From assembly GCA_029339195.1 (NCBI GenBank), contig JAPTJF010000266.1, forward strand, positions 22,031 to 86,030: DNA of 64,000 nt, given 5' to 3'. This stretch comes from Micractinium sp. NFX-FRZ (Eukaryota; Chlorophyta; Trebouxiophyceae; Chlorellales; Chlorellaceae). Each line of letters begins with the position of its first letter. Within the stretch, counting starts at the first letter, position 1. The position numbers and the translations under genes are program-made. This document shows, in pieces, positions 1 to 12,400 of the stretch. The notes below the pieces were generated by a model. It was not told where the DNA came from. It did not search any database and saw only the letters and a list, made by a program, of their open reading frames with translations.

Positions 1-2959
1 CTCTGCTGCTGCTGCTGCTGCTGCCTGGGCCAGGTAATCCAGCCGCGCTTGGTGCCGCGCCTCGGACTTCTCCTCCCGCTCCTGCCGGGTCTCTATGCGG
101 TACACCTGGAACGTCAGCAGGGGAGGGTAAAGAGGAAAGGGGCAGCACGGGTCGGGGCCGTGCATCGGTTGACCTGACAGTGCATTGGCAAAGGCTTGGG
201 CGCGCACTTACTACAGCTGTGCTGCATGCAGGCTGCCATTGCGTCAGCTGAGGCTTCACTCACCACAATCGACTCGCCGGCCGTGATGGCCAGGAGCACG
301 TAGGTGCACAGGGCAGCCTGCTGCGTGGGCAGCACGTAGCCCGTTGCCGGCTGCGCCTCGCTGATCACAAACTGCACCGCCGCCATGGCCAGGAACAAAG
401 TCACCACCACGCCTGCATGGGCGGGGGGTGCGGCACGGTGAAACGCCCACGCCTGGCAGAGCCGGTGGGCACCACGCAGCAGCGTTTGCATAAACCAGGC
501 AGGCATGACAAGGCAGGCATGGCGGGGGCATGAGGTACGGCTAGGCGGGGCACAGGGGCAGCAGGGCAGGGCGCAGAGGCAGGCATAGCAAGGCAGAGGG
601 TAGGGAGATGGCTGGGCAGGGGCAGTGCAGCGGTAGGGGTGCAGGGCAGGCCGTCAGCCGCTCACTGAGTCGGGAGCTGAGGTCGGTTCGCTCCAGTGAA
701 AACGTCACGAAGCTCAGCAGGCCTAGCAGCAGCACCTGGCAGGCAGGCAGGAAGGAAGGCAGGGGGGCAGCGCAGGAAGGGATGTCATGTTGGGCGCAGG
801 GGTGGGGGAGAGTGCGCCATGGTGGGCGCAGCAGGGGGCACAACGCAGGATCCAGCAGTCTGCCGAGGCGCGCGAGTGGGGGAGAGGAACAGGCGGCGGT
901 GGTGCGGCTGTTGTGGCGGCAGCCAGCTCACCGGCATGACGGTGTTGAGGAGGTGAAATGACCAGAAGCGGGAGATTCGGATTTTGCAGGCCAGCGTCGT
1001 GACGCTGCGAGCGTCCGCAATGTCGGCGGCCCCGGGCGGCACGCCCCGCAGCCGGCCAGCGGAGGAGGTGGTGAGGCCAAAGAGCTCCCCGGGAGCGGAG
1101 GGGATGGCGGACAGGCGCTGCAGCAGAGGGCAGTGGAGCGCAGGGCTGTGTAGCGGCAGAGGGAGTGGTGTGCGGCGCAGGCATGGGCGGCACCGCCCCT
1201 GCTGCTGTTGGGAGGCGCTCAGCGCACGACATAGAAAAGACTACAACTCTGCTGCACAGGCTTGCCAGAGCGCCAAGCAATCTGCAGTGCCACTGCTGGC
1301 GGCCGCTCCTGGCCCCGCCCTACGGGCAGGCATGCCTGCACACAGGGCTTGCCTGCATGCCCGCCATCGGGTCGCCACCGGAGGGCAGCGCCTGCAAGCT
1401 GATACCGTCGATGCTCCACTGGCTCACCGCGTCCCCCTTGCCCAGCCTGCAGGCCACGAGCAGGGTGCACCACGTGGTGACCCGCATGAGACTGAGAAGG
1501 AGCAGAGGGCAGGCTGAGGCAACCACACACCCCCGCAGCCATGCGTGCCGCCACACGGCAACCAGCCATTCCGTCATCAGCGGCAGCAGTTGCCCTGCAC
1601 CGGCAGCCAGCCGGATCCGGGCAATGCACTGCGGCCTGCAGCTGCGCACGTGATGAGGGTGGTGCCGCCGCTGCTGGTGTGCAGCTGCACGCCTGGGTGG
1701 TCTGGTGTGCTGGTGTCCAGGAACTCCATGAGCAGGAGGAGGTCCCAGGAGTCAAAGGGGAAGTGGCTGATGTCCATGGGCTGGGGGAGGGAGGGGAAGG
1801 CAGCAGGAGGAGGGAGGGTGTTGGGGAAAGGGAGGGAAGGGGGCAGGCAGCAGGGAGAGGGCAGGAGATGGGGTGGGTGGGTGCAGTGGGCGCACGAGTA
1901 TGGGCGGGGCCGCCGCAGCCCTGCAGCACTGCTGCACAGGTCGGGGTGGCTGAGGTGCCTCGGAGGTGTGTTTGCACAGCACGTCCAGGCATTGTGTGCT
2001 AAGCATGCTGCAGGCATAAGGGGGAGGCAGCAGCCGAGAGGTCCGAGCCACAAGAAGAGCTGTGCGGCCCAGCCCCCTCCCCACCCACCCACCTGATAGA
2101 ACACTCCCTGCACAAAGGATGTCCACGCCACTGTGCCGTTGGGCAGCGCGACAATGCGGTAGCCAGCGGCGCGCTCTTGTGGGAAGGAGTGTGCGTTTCT
2201 GCGAGTCAGTAAAGCAAGCAGCACGTGCGCTGGAGAAGGAGGTCGGGGGTCAACCGCCTGGGTGCCTGCTGCGTTCATACATGCAGCGGAACAGCTCCAA
2301 CCATCTTAGTGCTTACTCCTCGGCCCTCACCTGAAAAAAATGCTGGGCAGGTAGATGCCGTCACAGCATGCCTGCTTCCCCACCCAGTTGCTGCACTGGA
2401 ACTGGCAGGAGACATTGCCTGCCTGCATGGCCGCCGTGTTGGCCTGCACCGTTGCATATGCCGCTGGATCCACCCAACTCAAGTAGCACTGGAAGACAGC
2501 CGCAAACTGATAGTCCACTTCATTCACTGCAAGGGGTGATGTGGTGTCCGCACCGCAGGTGGGGGCGGCATAGGGGGAAGGTGATGATGCGAGGGACGGA
2601 CAAGGTGCAGCGCGGCGCACCCTGGCGGTGCACCATGGCGGCAGGGCACCCCGACGGCACGCACAGCATGCACCCAAGACCCCACTGCCTCACCCACCCT
2701 GCAGCAGGCGGTCGAGGTAAATGGGGTACACGTCGCTTGTGGCATTGACGGGGATGCCTTGCCCCTTAAGCGGAGACTCCGACTGCGCTGCCGCCGGCAC
2801 AAGAAGTGCTGCCAGGAGCGGCAGCAGCAGCAGCAGCAGGGTGGAAGGGGCCGCCAGCACCCAGGCTCTACGGCAGCGGCCGTCCCGGCTCGCAAGCGCT
2901 GTCCCGCTGCTGCGACACTCGTTCCGTTCCAAAAGCCGCGGCTGGGCCTGCCTCTGCAT
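1..2959 (-). CDS. Pentameric ligand-gated ion channel (Cys-loop/Pro-loop receptor family), 3' end beyond left edge
   Basis: Membrane channel subunit read from a chain of short exons. Exon 1 (2959-2698) carries a Leu/Ala-rich signal peptide and the start of the extracellular domain. Exon 2 (2526 to about 2333) has the strand motif FQCYLSWVDP. An exon near 2195-2095 has YRIVALPNGTVAW, and one near 1782-1650 has MDISHFPFDSWDLLLLMEF, where FPFD is the hallmark of the signature loop. The first loop Cys is absent, as in 'Pro-loop' members. Further exons give the pre-M1/M1 region (RISRFWSFHLLNTVMPV then VLLLGLLSFVTFSLERTDL), M2 (VVVTLFLAMAAVQFVIS) and M3 (AALCTYVLLAITAGE). The last visible exon (117 to edge) is the charged, Ala/Gln-rich M3-M4 loop; M4 lies outside. 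Codons and splice phases join M1 to M2 cleanly. Ligand and ion selectivity cannot be read. It is divergent from the next gene. Family call strong; exon 5 (about 1442-1360) is the least certain. Confidence 0.82.
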
Positions 2960-3970
2960 GCTGGGCCGGCTTGGGCCAAGCCGCGGCTAGGCGCGGCGCC
3001 CGAAGGTTTCAGACGACAGAGAGAATGTGTGACGATGGTTTTATTGGAACGCAGTGCACTTGAACGTTGTGAAGACTGCCACGTGCGGTGGCTAATGTGA
3101 AGCCAGCGGTACAACAGCACTGGCAGATGTGGGCCAGATGTCGGGTAGTCAAAACTTACACAAAACATAACTATCAACCGATTCAGTAGAAGTGGCCATC
3201 ACACTGGAGTCGAGGTTCGATGATGAGAGAAGAGAGAGCAAGTGAAGTTACATGGCACGCCAGTGCACGGCGCAGACGGCACGTCTGGATCCCGCCCACG
3301 GTGGCGTGTAATCGTGCCCGCATGGGCTAAAGTACAGCATGCACAACTTGCGTCAAAGGCACATCACCCGTGGCCCTTGCCAATTCACCTGATGTCTACA
3401 ACCTGATGTCAACAACACCGATTCGAGCTGGAGAGCGTCGGGCCTGGGGCGTTGAAGGAACGGCGGGGGTTTGCGGGGAGCGGGCACCAAGGACAATAAG
3501 CAGGGCTGGCAGGCCGGCATGCTGTGTGGGGGGCGCCCAGCACAGGTGGGCCGCAACAAACTATCATAAAATATGAGGAGGTCACTGCGCTGCATGCCTT
3601 GGAACAGCTTTGATGCTCCTCCCCCGTGTGCCACCCCCTGAACCGCCGCCACCGCCGCCAGCTGGCCCGCCCCGCCGCCCCAGCTGTGCGCCGAGAGCGC
3701 CCGATGGCTGCGCACGATCTGCCATGGCAGCCGCCACGCGTATGTGGAGGGACGCGGGCCCACACGGTGCGGGCCGCCAGCTGTGGGGCCAGCTGGCCGG
3801 CAAACGCGCCGTACGCTGCCCCGTCCCACGGCCTCATAAACCCGCCACTGCCTCCTTTCTGGTCATTCCATCGCTCTACAGCAAACAGCGCGCCCACCTG
3901 CAGCCGCCTTCCAACCCAACACCTTCCCACCCACCGCCTGCCGCCGCCTGCCCCCTGCCACCCACCCACC
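2960..3970. promoter_or_regulatory. Divergent intergenic region between the channel gene and the secreted Cys-rich gene
   Basis: About 1 kb with lower GC in its middle (3000-3560) and no reading frame that looks coding. It must hold the promoters and 5' untranslated regions of both flanking genes. The right end is C-rich and leads into a good start context (CCACCATGG) at 3971. No TATA box or known element stands out. Confidence 0.4.
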
Positions 3971-4967
3971 ATGGCCAAGCTGCTGCTGCTCCTGCTGGCC
4001 ACGGCTCTCACAGCCGTGGCAGCCAAGGGCTGTGGCGTCGACAACTACCACTGTGTCAGCTCCTCTGCCTTCTGCCTGGGAGGCCACGTCATGGAGTGCG
4101 CCGCTGGTGAGGCACCGCCGCCGCCGCATGCAGGGTCCCGCCTGGGCAGCCCCGCTGTGGCACAGCTTGAAACACGGCTGCACGCATGGCAGCCTCGACC
4201 ACCTGCTTGCTGCTGGTACCTGTGCTCCCTCCACCCTGCCTGACCCCTACTCCCCTCGCCCCGCCTTGCTTGCCCGCAGGCACCCACTGCGTCACCCAGC
4301 CCAACGACAAGACCTCCCCCTGCGTCAGCGGCCCCGCCCCCTCCCCCGCCCCCGCCCCCACGCCTGAGCCTGGCCACGTGCAAGCCTGCACCGGGAACGA
4401 GACCATCCCCAGCTACAAGATCGTGGGCAGCACGTTCAAGGACGTTGTCAAGGTGAGCACAGTGAGCACACTGGGCACACTGGCTTCCCGCCTGCCTGCC
4501 CAGCCTTCACACCCCGCCAGCTGGCCGTTGCCACCGCATGCTGCTGGCCCACCACCCCAAAGCACGGTGACATGGTGATACGATGCACGTCAAGCCTCAG
4601 CTGAGTACCCGCACTGACGCACCCCTCCCCCCCGCCCTCCCCACCACCACAGGGCAACTTTGTGGATGAGGCATACCAGATGGCCCAGAGCTACGTGGTG
4701 GCGCAGCTGGCACAGGAGGGCACCCCCGGCAAGGGCTGCCGCAAGGTCGGCGTGCCCACCCCCATCCACGCCTGCTACGCCTCCCTGCGCCCCGGCAGCC
4801 GCAAGGGCAAGCAGCAGCTTGGGCAGTACGGCTTCCAATTTGAGGTGCAGTACTTCTGCCCCGGCGGCGAGCTGAAGACCCTGGGGTGCGAGGTGGTCAC
4901 CCTCAACACCCGCGCCCACACCTGGGTGCACGACCCCGAGTGGCAGTGCACCCCGCTGCTGCTGTGA
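3971..4967 (+). CDS. Small secreted cysteine-rich protein
   Basis: Three exons, 3971-4106, 4280-4452 and 4653-4967, joined at GT-AG introns with consistent phase, give about 207 residues. The first 18 residues are a classical signal peptide (MAKLLLLLLATALTAVAA). A compact Cys-rich segment follows, with five Cys in about 35 residues (including FCLGGHVMECAAGTHC), then a short Pro/Ala linker of alternating PAPAP. A C-terminal domain of about 120 residues holds four or five more Cys. The N-terminal Cys spacing recalls small chitin- or carbohydrate-binding modules such as CBM19, but I do not recognise the C-terminal domain. It probably acts in the wall or outside the cell. The start is supported by a strong context around the ATG. 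Function unknown. Confidence 0.75.
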
Positions 4968-5941
4968 GCACGGCGCTCTGCATGAGTCGGCTGCGCCCGC
5001 TCGCCTCCCCCTCACCTTCCCTGCCATGATTGTCTCTGATACATGAATGGAAGAATGCTTCCTGTTTCTGCTCCTCACTGCACTGCCTCTCCCTCCTCAC
5101 CCCACCCATCACTCGGCCATCAGTTCACACGCCGCTGTCACACACCCCGCCTCCGCCATCGCGCCCATGTATTCCTTGATTCCTCCAGCACTCTGTACGA
5201 TAGCTGCTCCTGCACACGTGTGAATCCAGCCACGCCATGGCACCCCCATTAATCCAACCGACACCACACAGAGCAGCAGAGCGGGGCGGAGAGGGATGGG
5301 CAGAGGGAGGCCGAGAGCGGAGAGCGGGCATCGGAGGACTATCAGCCGAGCAGGCTGCCTAGTAGGCAGTGCACAAGTCCCTCGCAGCCTGTGCATGTGC
5401 CAGGTGGTCGCCAATGCCTGCGAGAAACGGGGGTGGCCTGCGAGGAAGCAAAATGGGCAGGCAGGCAGGCTGCATGGCTGGTTCAGACTTGTGATTGGGG
5501 ATATGCGGACGTGTGGGGCATTACGCACCTGAGGAAACGCAACAGTGCAGGCTTCTATTTGGAGGTCCGCCTTTGCCACGGAATGCTCGCCGTGCACCGG
5601 AGGGGGGGCGGGGCGCACGGCTGCAAACCTTAAAAAATGAATGCAACGGCGTCCAATGCCCGCATCCACGTTCAAGGCATCATCCAAATTCAAATAATCC
5701 GCGCTGTTTCGGTGTTGACAATGCAGAGGGGATGCAACAGGGGGGGAAGGGGGCAGCACCACACCACAGCGGCTCAGCACCGCCAGCATGGAGCATAGGA
5801 GGCAGTACCATTGCTTACATGTTTCCGGCCACCTAGCGCCTCGGGAGCTTCAATAAATTATTACGCCTCACCTGGCGCGTCTTCTCGCCCCAAGAATCCC
5901 GCAGCGCCAGTCGGCAAGCGCTGGTGCCAGCGGACCCGCAT
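4968..5941. other. Intergenic region
   Basis: Holds the 3' untranslated region of the secreted Cys-rich gene and the promoter of the next plus-strand gene. I see no convincing exon, tRNA or repeat. There is a GGCAGGCAGGC-type short run near 5456 and an AT-rich stretch near 5845-5870 shortly before the next start. Confidence 0.4.
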
Positions 5942-8244
5942 ATGAGCCTCGCCGCGCCCAGCTTCGTGCGCAGCTACGCGGAAGAGGCGGCACCGGGCGG
6001 GCAGATCAGCGGATGGGGCGAGGCACGGGGTGAAGAGCAGGGACCACCGACGCCGGTGCCCTCGCCGGCAGCTCCGCCGGTGCCGCCGCCTGCGCCAGCC
6101 CCGGTGGCCAGGCACGTGCAGCCAGCTGACCAGGCCCGGCGCGACCACCTCACACTATTCGAGTGGGGCCATGGTGAGTATCATGACAATTGCAAAAGAC
6201 ATCTGAGCCTCATGCTGTCTACCTGCTGCCAGTGCCTGACCCTGTGTACGGTCACGGAGCCTTCTTCCCCCAGCACCGACATGGCACGAAGTACCTACCT
6301 ATTGCTGCACCTCACCCCTGCAGACTCCCCGCTGCCCGTCAAGGTGACAAGCACGCGTGCGGCGCTGTGGCCATCCATAGGGGTACGCAAGGACTGGGGC
6401 ACGCCCGAGGACGGGCTCCAGCTCAGCGCCAAGGCCGCCCTGCAGCTGCCTCACCGCCTGCAGCTCGACCTCACCTGCAAAGTGAGTGGCTTTGATGGCA
6501 GGCTAGTACCCTGTCGCATGTAACACTGCATAACGAGCGGTCTGTGCATGACCTCAAGTGCTAAGCGTGTGGGCGGCCTTTGCTCCTGGGCGCAGCCTGG
6601 GGGGAGCTTGAGAACACGGGCCATCCTGACTTATTCTCACCTGGATGGCTTTAGCACGGACCGCTGCTGGTTTGGAGACAGCTCTGGGCAGGCAGCTGAC
6701 TTTCACAGGCGGTTGCTGTTGCCGTCGCATGCCCTGCACCCCAGTATACAGATTCCCTTTTTTGTTGGGACAAAAGCTGCACACCAGTGCGCCCCAATGC
6801 CCCGCAACTGCAGGAGGCTGTGCTGGGAGGGCGCCTGACTGCCAGCCTGCCGGCCTGCCGAGTAGAGTACCGCAAGAGGTTCAAGCTGCCCAACGGAGCG
6901 CTGCTGGCTGTGGGGGCGGGCCTGGAGAGATGCGCGCGGGATGCGGGGGCCGGCGGCGCTGGCGGGCGGCAGCGCTTCAAGCCCTTCTTTGGCTGCCAGC
7001 TGCAAGTGGACAGCGGGCATGGCAGCAGTGAGTGGTGGTAGGAGGAAGGTGTGGGCTGCGGCATGGGGAGGTTGTGGGTGGAGGCCATGGGTCCTGCACG
7101 GTTGGTAGCTGCAGCCTCATTTGCATGTGATATTGTGTCAGCGGTGCGAACTGGCAGGACAGGCACATCGCCACGCCATGCGAAGGCCCGGCTGCCCCGC
7201 CGCCGTCTCCTGCAGGCGACGAGATGGTTGTGAGCGAGAGGGGGTTCACCGACACGCACCGCGTCAAGCTGCCCACCAGGCGCGTGTGCCCGTTAAAGAG
7301 GAGCAGTGCTGCTGCAAGGGAGAGTGCAGCCTCATGGGGCATGTGAGGCGCTCATCGCACCTTGCCTGCTGCGCGTTCAACACAGTCGCTAGCAAGCCCT
7401 GGGTGTCACCCTCTGCTGCTGCTTGCTGCTGCCTGTGTTGTGCAGGTGGGGCGGCTGGGCGGTGCCGGCCATGGAGGTTGAGCTTGCCTCCACCCTCAGC
7501 CTGCCCCCAGGCCTGTCGGCCCTGGCCGGACTGGCCACCTCGGCAGGCACAGCAGGCACAGCAGGCCTGCAAGGCCTGGCAGGCAGTGTTGCAGGCAGCA
7601 CGGCAGACCTGCAGGGCCTCGGCAGCGCGGTGCAGGGGCTGGCGGGCAGCACAGCAAGCCTGCAGGGCCTCGCAGGCAGCGCACCAAACCTGCAGAGCCT
7701 TGCAAGCAGCAGTGCGCGGGGGCTGGCAGGCAGCGCAGGCAGCCTGCAGGGGCTGCTCCCAGGCAGCCTGCCTTCCGCGTCCAGCCTCATGTCCAGCCTT
7801 CCACGCAGCGTCAGCCTGCCAAGTGTTAGCCTGCCAAGTAGCCTCCCCAGCGCCTCCAACCGTGTGTCCTCCCTGCCCGCTAGCGCCAGCCTCCCATCCG
7901 CCCTACGGCATGCCTCGTCGAGCAGCCTCAGCCTGCCTGCCACCCCTCCTGGGGCCCCCAGCCTTGCGAGCATGCATATGCCTGGCAGCGCACCCCCGCT
8001 GCCCAGCCTTCCTGGCTTGGCAGCTCTGGCCCATCTGGGCAGCAGCGGCCGCGCCCAGGCTGGGGTGGATGAGCAGGGCGGCCAGGCAGCACAAGCGGCG
8101 GCGGGCGAGCAGAGCGGCCGGGCAGCACATGCGGCGGCGGGCGAGCAGAGCGGCCGGGCTGCACGCGTGGCAGGCGAGCAACATGAGGACCGGCGGGCGC
8201 TAGAGTTCCACATTGACAGGCTGGCGCTGCTGGTGCGCATCTGA
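5942..8244 (+). CDS. Unknown protein with a beta-rich core and a Leu/Ala/Gly/Ser repeat tail
   Basis: Five exons (5942-6173, 6324-6481, 6868-7027, 7216-7342, 7446-8244) keep one frame through four GT-AG introns and give about 491 residues. Residues 1-78 are Pro/Ala-rich and low complexity, possibly a targeting region. About residues 78-240 are strand-rich with alternating polar and hydrophobic residues (VKVTSTRAALWPSIGVRKDW; RFKLPNGALLAVGAGLERC). After WAVPAMEVELASTLSLPPG the tail repeats LQGLAGS-like units for about 70 residues, changes to SLPS-type repeats, and ends in near-identical AAGEQSGRAA units before a charged stretch and the stop. No recognised domain. The ATG at 5942 has a weak context, so an upstream exon may be missing. 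Confidence 0.6.
7545..7765 (+). repeat. In-frame LQGLAGS-type protein repeat
   Basis: Tandem degenerate units of roughly 33-48 bases encode GLQGLAGS, DLQGLGSAVQGLAGS, SLQGLAGS and NLQSLASSSARGLAGS in the last exon of the unknown gene. The Leu residues recur at regular spacing, so an amphipathic helix is possible. The downstream part (7765-7920) switches to SLPS-rich repeats. Confidence 0.7.
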
Positions 8245-9410
8245 GGGCTGCTGCTGGCCCAGTGCAGAGCCCAATGGGCCACCCACTGGGGGCACTGCTG
8301 GCAGCTGGCGCTGTTGCGCGGGCGAAGCAGCATGCAAGAAGAGGAAGCGAGAGCTCGTGAGGCCATGCGCCAGGATCAGCATAGGCACATGCAAGGTGAG
8401 ACATGCTGCCATTGGGGTTAGTGGGGTGTGGCCGTCTACCATGTGCATGGCAGCAAGGGCAATTTCAGCAACGTGCACGAGTGAACGGCTGCGCCAGTCA
8501 CGGTTCAACGGCCGCTCGATTGCTGCCATTGATTCCTGCTAGCAGCAAGAAGCTCCTGCCCGCATGCCTGCTGTTTGGTCAATGGCCCCCGCATTATGTG
8601 TGATTGCCTTGCAGGCCTGCACCCGATTCTGTGACTGCATGCGTGCGCACAGACTTGCCCCGCACCCGTCACCCCTTCCACCCTGCACCGCATTCACCAC
8701 CCTCCAACCCAGTAGTGCACACCTGTGGCTTACGAGTGCGAAAGCAAACATGTGAACAAGGGCAAAACAGGCATGTGGAAGAGAATGGGCAGGGCAGTGC
8801 AGTCACTAAGTACGCAGTGTGTCTGGGGTTGTCGCGGCGCGAGAGGAGAGCAGTGCGGGCAAAGGTGACAGCAGTGCCGAGGAAAATGATGTTGGCGGCA
8901 GGGCAAAAAGCAAGCAGGCGGGTGCGCCACATTTGGGAGTCAGCCTGCTGGCAGGGCCGAGCATGGGAAAAGGCAAAGGGTGGGATGGTTACGACATGCC
9001 TGGCAAGAGCACTCAGACCCTGCGCAGGCATCAGGCGCCATTGCTTGGTTGATGGAAGCAAGGTAAGATAGAGGCGAGGTAAGGTAAAAGCAAGGTAAGG
9101 AGGAGGTGGCGTTTGATCGGGGCGGTAACGGGGCGTTGCGGGGAGATGTGCAGCAGCCAACCTAAGCGATGGGACGTGCTGTTAGGCAAGCACAAGATGA
9201 GGAATAATCGTGACACACGTACAAAGTGTGGGGCTCACTGCTGACAGGTGGAGGTGGGGGGTGACCAGACTGGATGAATGAGCTGCAGCTTCAGACGCCG
9301 TCAGGTATCAACACATGCGCCCCCACACGGCTGCTGTACCGTGCAAGTCGCGTATGCAGCACGCCTCACACCGCCAGGTACGGACAAAGCTATGCCAAGT
9401 CGGCCCGGCA
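8245..9410. other. Convergent intergenic region
   Basis: Lies between the stop of the plus-strand repeat protein and the stop of the giant minus-strand gene, so it should contain two 3' untranslated regions. I see no coding frame with family similarity. Near 9057-9102 there is a short array of GCAAGGTAAG/GCGAGGTAAG-like units, each matching a 5' splice consensus in the plus direction. Confidence 0.4.
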
Positions 9411-12400
9411 TCAGGGGCAGGGGATGGTGCAGGCGCGCTGGGTGGGCGCCCCCGCGCACAGGGCCACGTTCACCGCTGCCCCCGGAGTGGTTGCCTCGAC
9501 ACTGATGTTGCGGGCAGCCAGCGCCTCGGCACCGGGGCTGGGAGACCACTGGGCGGTGCAGTCGGTGAAGGGTTTGAAGCTTGAGTACCAGCCGGAGCGA
9601 GCAGTCCTGCAGGGAGAGACGAGCCGTCAGTGAAAGGAAAGGACAGGGAAAGAAGGGAAGGGAAGGGAAGGGAAGGACAGAAAAGGAGAGACACAGCCAG
9701 GGTCTCCCTGGGCGATGCGGTCAGGAGCGTTCCAGCCCTTTACCCTGCAGGCTGCCCTAACCTTCACTCTTGATGCCACCCCGTGTACTGGGCGACCCCT
9801 CCCCCACCCCGCCCGCACTCGCGGCAGCCTGTGGCGCCGGCCCGTCCAGACACCCCCCCTCCCTGCCTTCTCACAGCACTGGGGACGCACCTGTATTCAC
9901 GGCATCCAGTGGCAGCATTGAACAGGCAGGTCGCGTTCCCATCCACGCCAATGCGTGTGAGGTTCACGTTGCCTATGTCGCATGCCGGCCTGAGCTGGAA
10001 GGGCGCCGCCGCCAGCGGCTGTGCCGGGTTGACCATGCACCCAGAGACGGTGCGGGTTTGCGTGCCGGCGGCTGAGCCCTCGCCTGCGGCGCAGGCGGCG
10101 CTGCAGGGACCCCAGGCGGAGGCGGCGGCAGGCACGTACTTGGGCTCGATGGCAAACACCTCTGAGAAGTTCTTGCCTGCAGATACAAAGGTGGGAGGCG
10201 AGAGGGCAGCGGGAGGGGGTAAGAATCGAGCGGGGGGGGTGACTGCTGCTTGAGCTGGGTGGCAGGAGGGGCAGCGCCAGGACAGCCCTTGCTGCATATG
10301 CCCCCCAGGCCCTGCCAGGGCAGTGCCGCCTCCCCTGCCCTGGTTCCAGGCAGCGCGGCCTGGCTCACCAAAGCCACCTGCGCACCTGCTGGGCCGGTGA
10401 TTTGCAGGAAGAGCTCAGTCCCAGAGACGGTGGTGGGCACCGTGAGGGTCAGCCAGGCGGCGGTGGGGCTCAGCGAGGCCTCCTGGGGCGGGAAGGTGTG
10501 CAGGGGTGCCCCCTCGTCTCCCCCGCAGTTGGTGCCCTGGTGAATGGCCACCTCCAAGGCGCCCAGGGGGGCGTGTGCACGTGGGAAGGTCACGTTGTAT
10601 GTGTAGCCCTGCAGCGAGGGCCGGGGAAAGGGGTGAAAAAGAGGCGGGGAGGGAGGTTGGCGAGCCAGGGCGCTATGGGGCGACTGTGACAGCGACAGGT
10701 GCAAGCCGCTGGCTGGACCATCGGCTGCCGACCTCTGCCAGCACCACACACACAGCAGCAGGGGCCAGACGCAGAGCACCAGAGGCCCGCCTCACGTGGG
10801 CAGCCTGCACCCAGCCAGCCAGCCAGCTCTCAGCCAGCACTCGCCTGCACCCACACGGCGCCCTTGGCGGGCGCCATCACGGCCGGGAGGCCCAAGTAGG
10901 ATCCATCCCCCAGGGCACGGTAGCCTAGCTCGGGTGTCATGCAGCCGGGGGCGTTGGGCGGCCCGCCCAGCTTCTGGTTCAGCTTGGCCTGGAGGGCGCG
11001 GTACTTGGGGGCCTGGAGAGGGGAGGTGGGAAGAAGGGGAGGGGGAGGGAAGCCAGTGTGTGGAGGGAAGAGGAGAAGCCCGGCTGCGGGTGCGGCTGGC
11101 ATGCTGCATGGGTGGCCGGGGGGGGAGTTGGGACCCTGCGCAGGAAGGGTGGGCGGAGGGAAAGGCGGCAGAGAGGACAGCAGCTGCAGGCAGGCAGGTG
11201 TGGAGGGGCGGCATGCACGCCGCCACCAACCAACTTGGCAGTGGCTGCAGCCGCCTCCCCTCCTCTAACTCCCCACTCCAACCTGCACACTCACCTCTGC
11301 AGCCGGCTGCCCGGTGTACTCGATGAGCCCCCAGGAGCCGTACTTGGAGGGCATCCCCGCCGTCACAAAGTGCATGTAGGGGGCGTCCGCCGTCAGCAGG
11401 CCCAGGCTGTCGTGCATGTTGAGGTAGGAGCGGTACACGCCCTCAAACCGGGCGTCCCGCTGCAGCGCAATGTACCTGCACACAGGGGGTGGAACAACGT
11501 ATATATAGTGAGGGTGCAGGGTGAGGCAGAGGTGCAGGGCAGGCGGCATGGTGTGCGTTGAGTGAAGGGATCCCAGGACAGGCCTGGCAGGCAGACCTGC
11601 ATGCCTCTCCCGCTCAGCAGCCCGCCAGGCGCCAGACGCTGCTCTCTCTGCCTCGCTTCTGGCGCAGGCCGGGTGTGGGGCCTCCACCACAGCTGGCAGG
11701 GGGTTTTAAAACCAATGGAGGGACCTTTTCCCGCCCACCCATCTGCCCCCCCGGCTGCACCCCCTCCCTCTCACTTTTGGTGCAGGCCGGGCGTGGAGCC
11801 GCCGCCATGGATGGCAGAGGACTCGACAATGGAGGGGCCCGCCTCGTAGGTGCCCAGCGGCAGCCCAAAGCTGGTGGCCACGCTTTTCAGGGTCTGCAGG
11901 TTGGCGCGGTCTGCCTCCAGGACGGTGCTGTTCTGGCAGCGGGCCATCATGCCCTCCACGCTCAGCTGCACCACAGAGCGAGAGGAGGAAGAGGGAAGGA
12001 GCCAAATTACGGCACAGCAAGTCAATCAAGCAACAACAGCAGTGTGTAGTCATACACGCGGCATCTCGCATATGCGCCTCCCCTCCCGGGGCGGCATGCT
12101 AGCGGGACAAATGGGCGGCGGCGGGAGTTGGCTGGTTGGTGGCCCAGGGACTGCGGGCACTGACACAACCCCCACCCCGCTCTGCCCCGTCCCGCCTATC
12201 CGCCCCCACTCCTCACCAGATTGTCCAGCACCCCTGCCTCGCTCCGCCCCGTCCCGCCTGCCCGCCCCCACCCCTCACCAGATTGTCCAGCGCCCCATTG
12301 CCGCCCAGCCCGCAGCTGAAGTATCCCGTCACCGCCACCAGGTCAGCCTTGGATGCCAGGCTGTTGCCATCCACGTCAGCCATTGCCAGGGTGGCGGTCA

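Noticed and set aside
7121..8366. Long overlapping frames on both strands over the repeat exon
   Set aside because: They are low-complexity shadows of the LQGLAGS coding exon. Only the chosen frame joins the upstream exons in phase.
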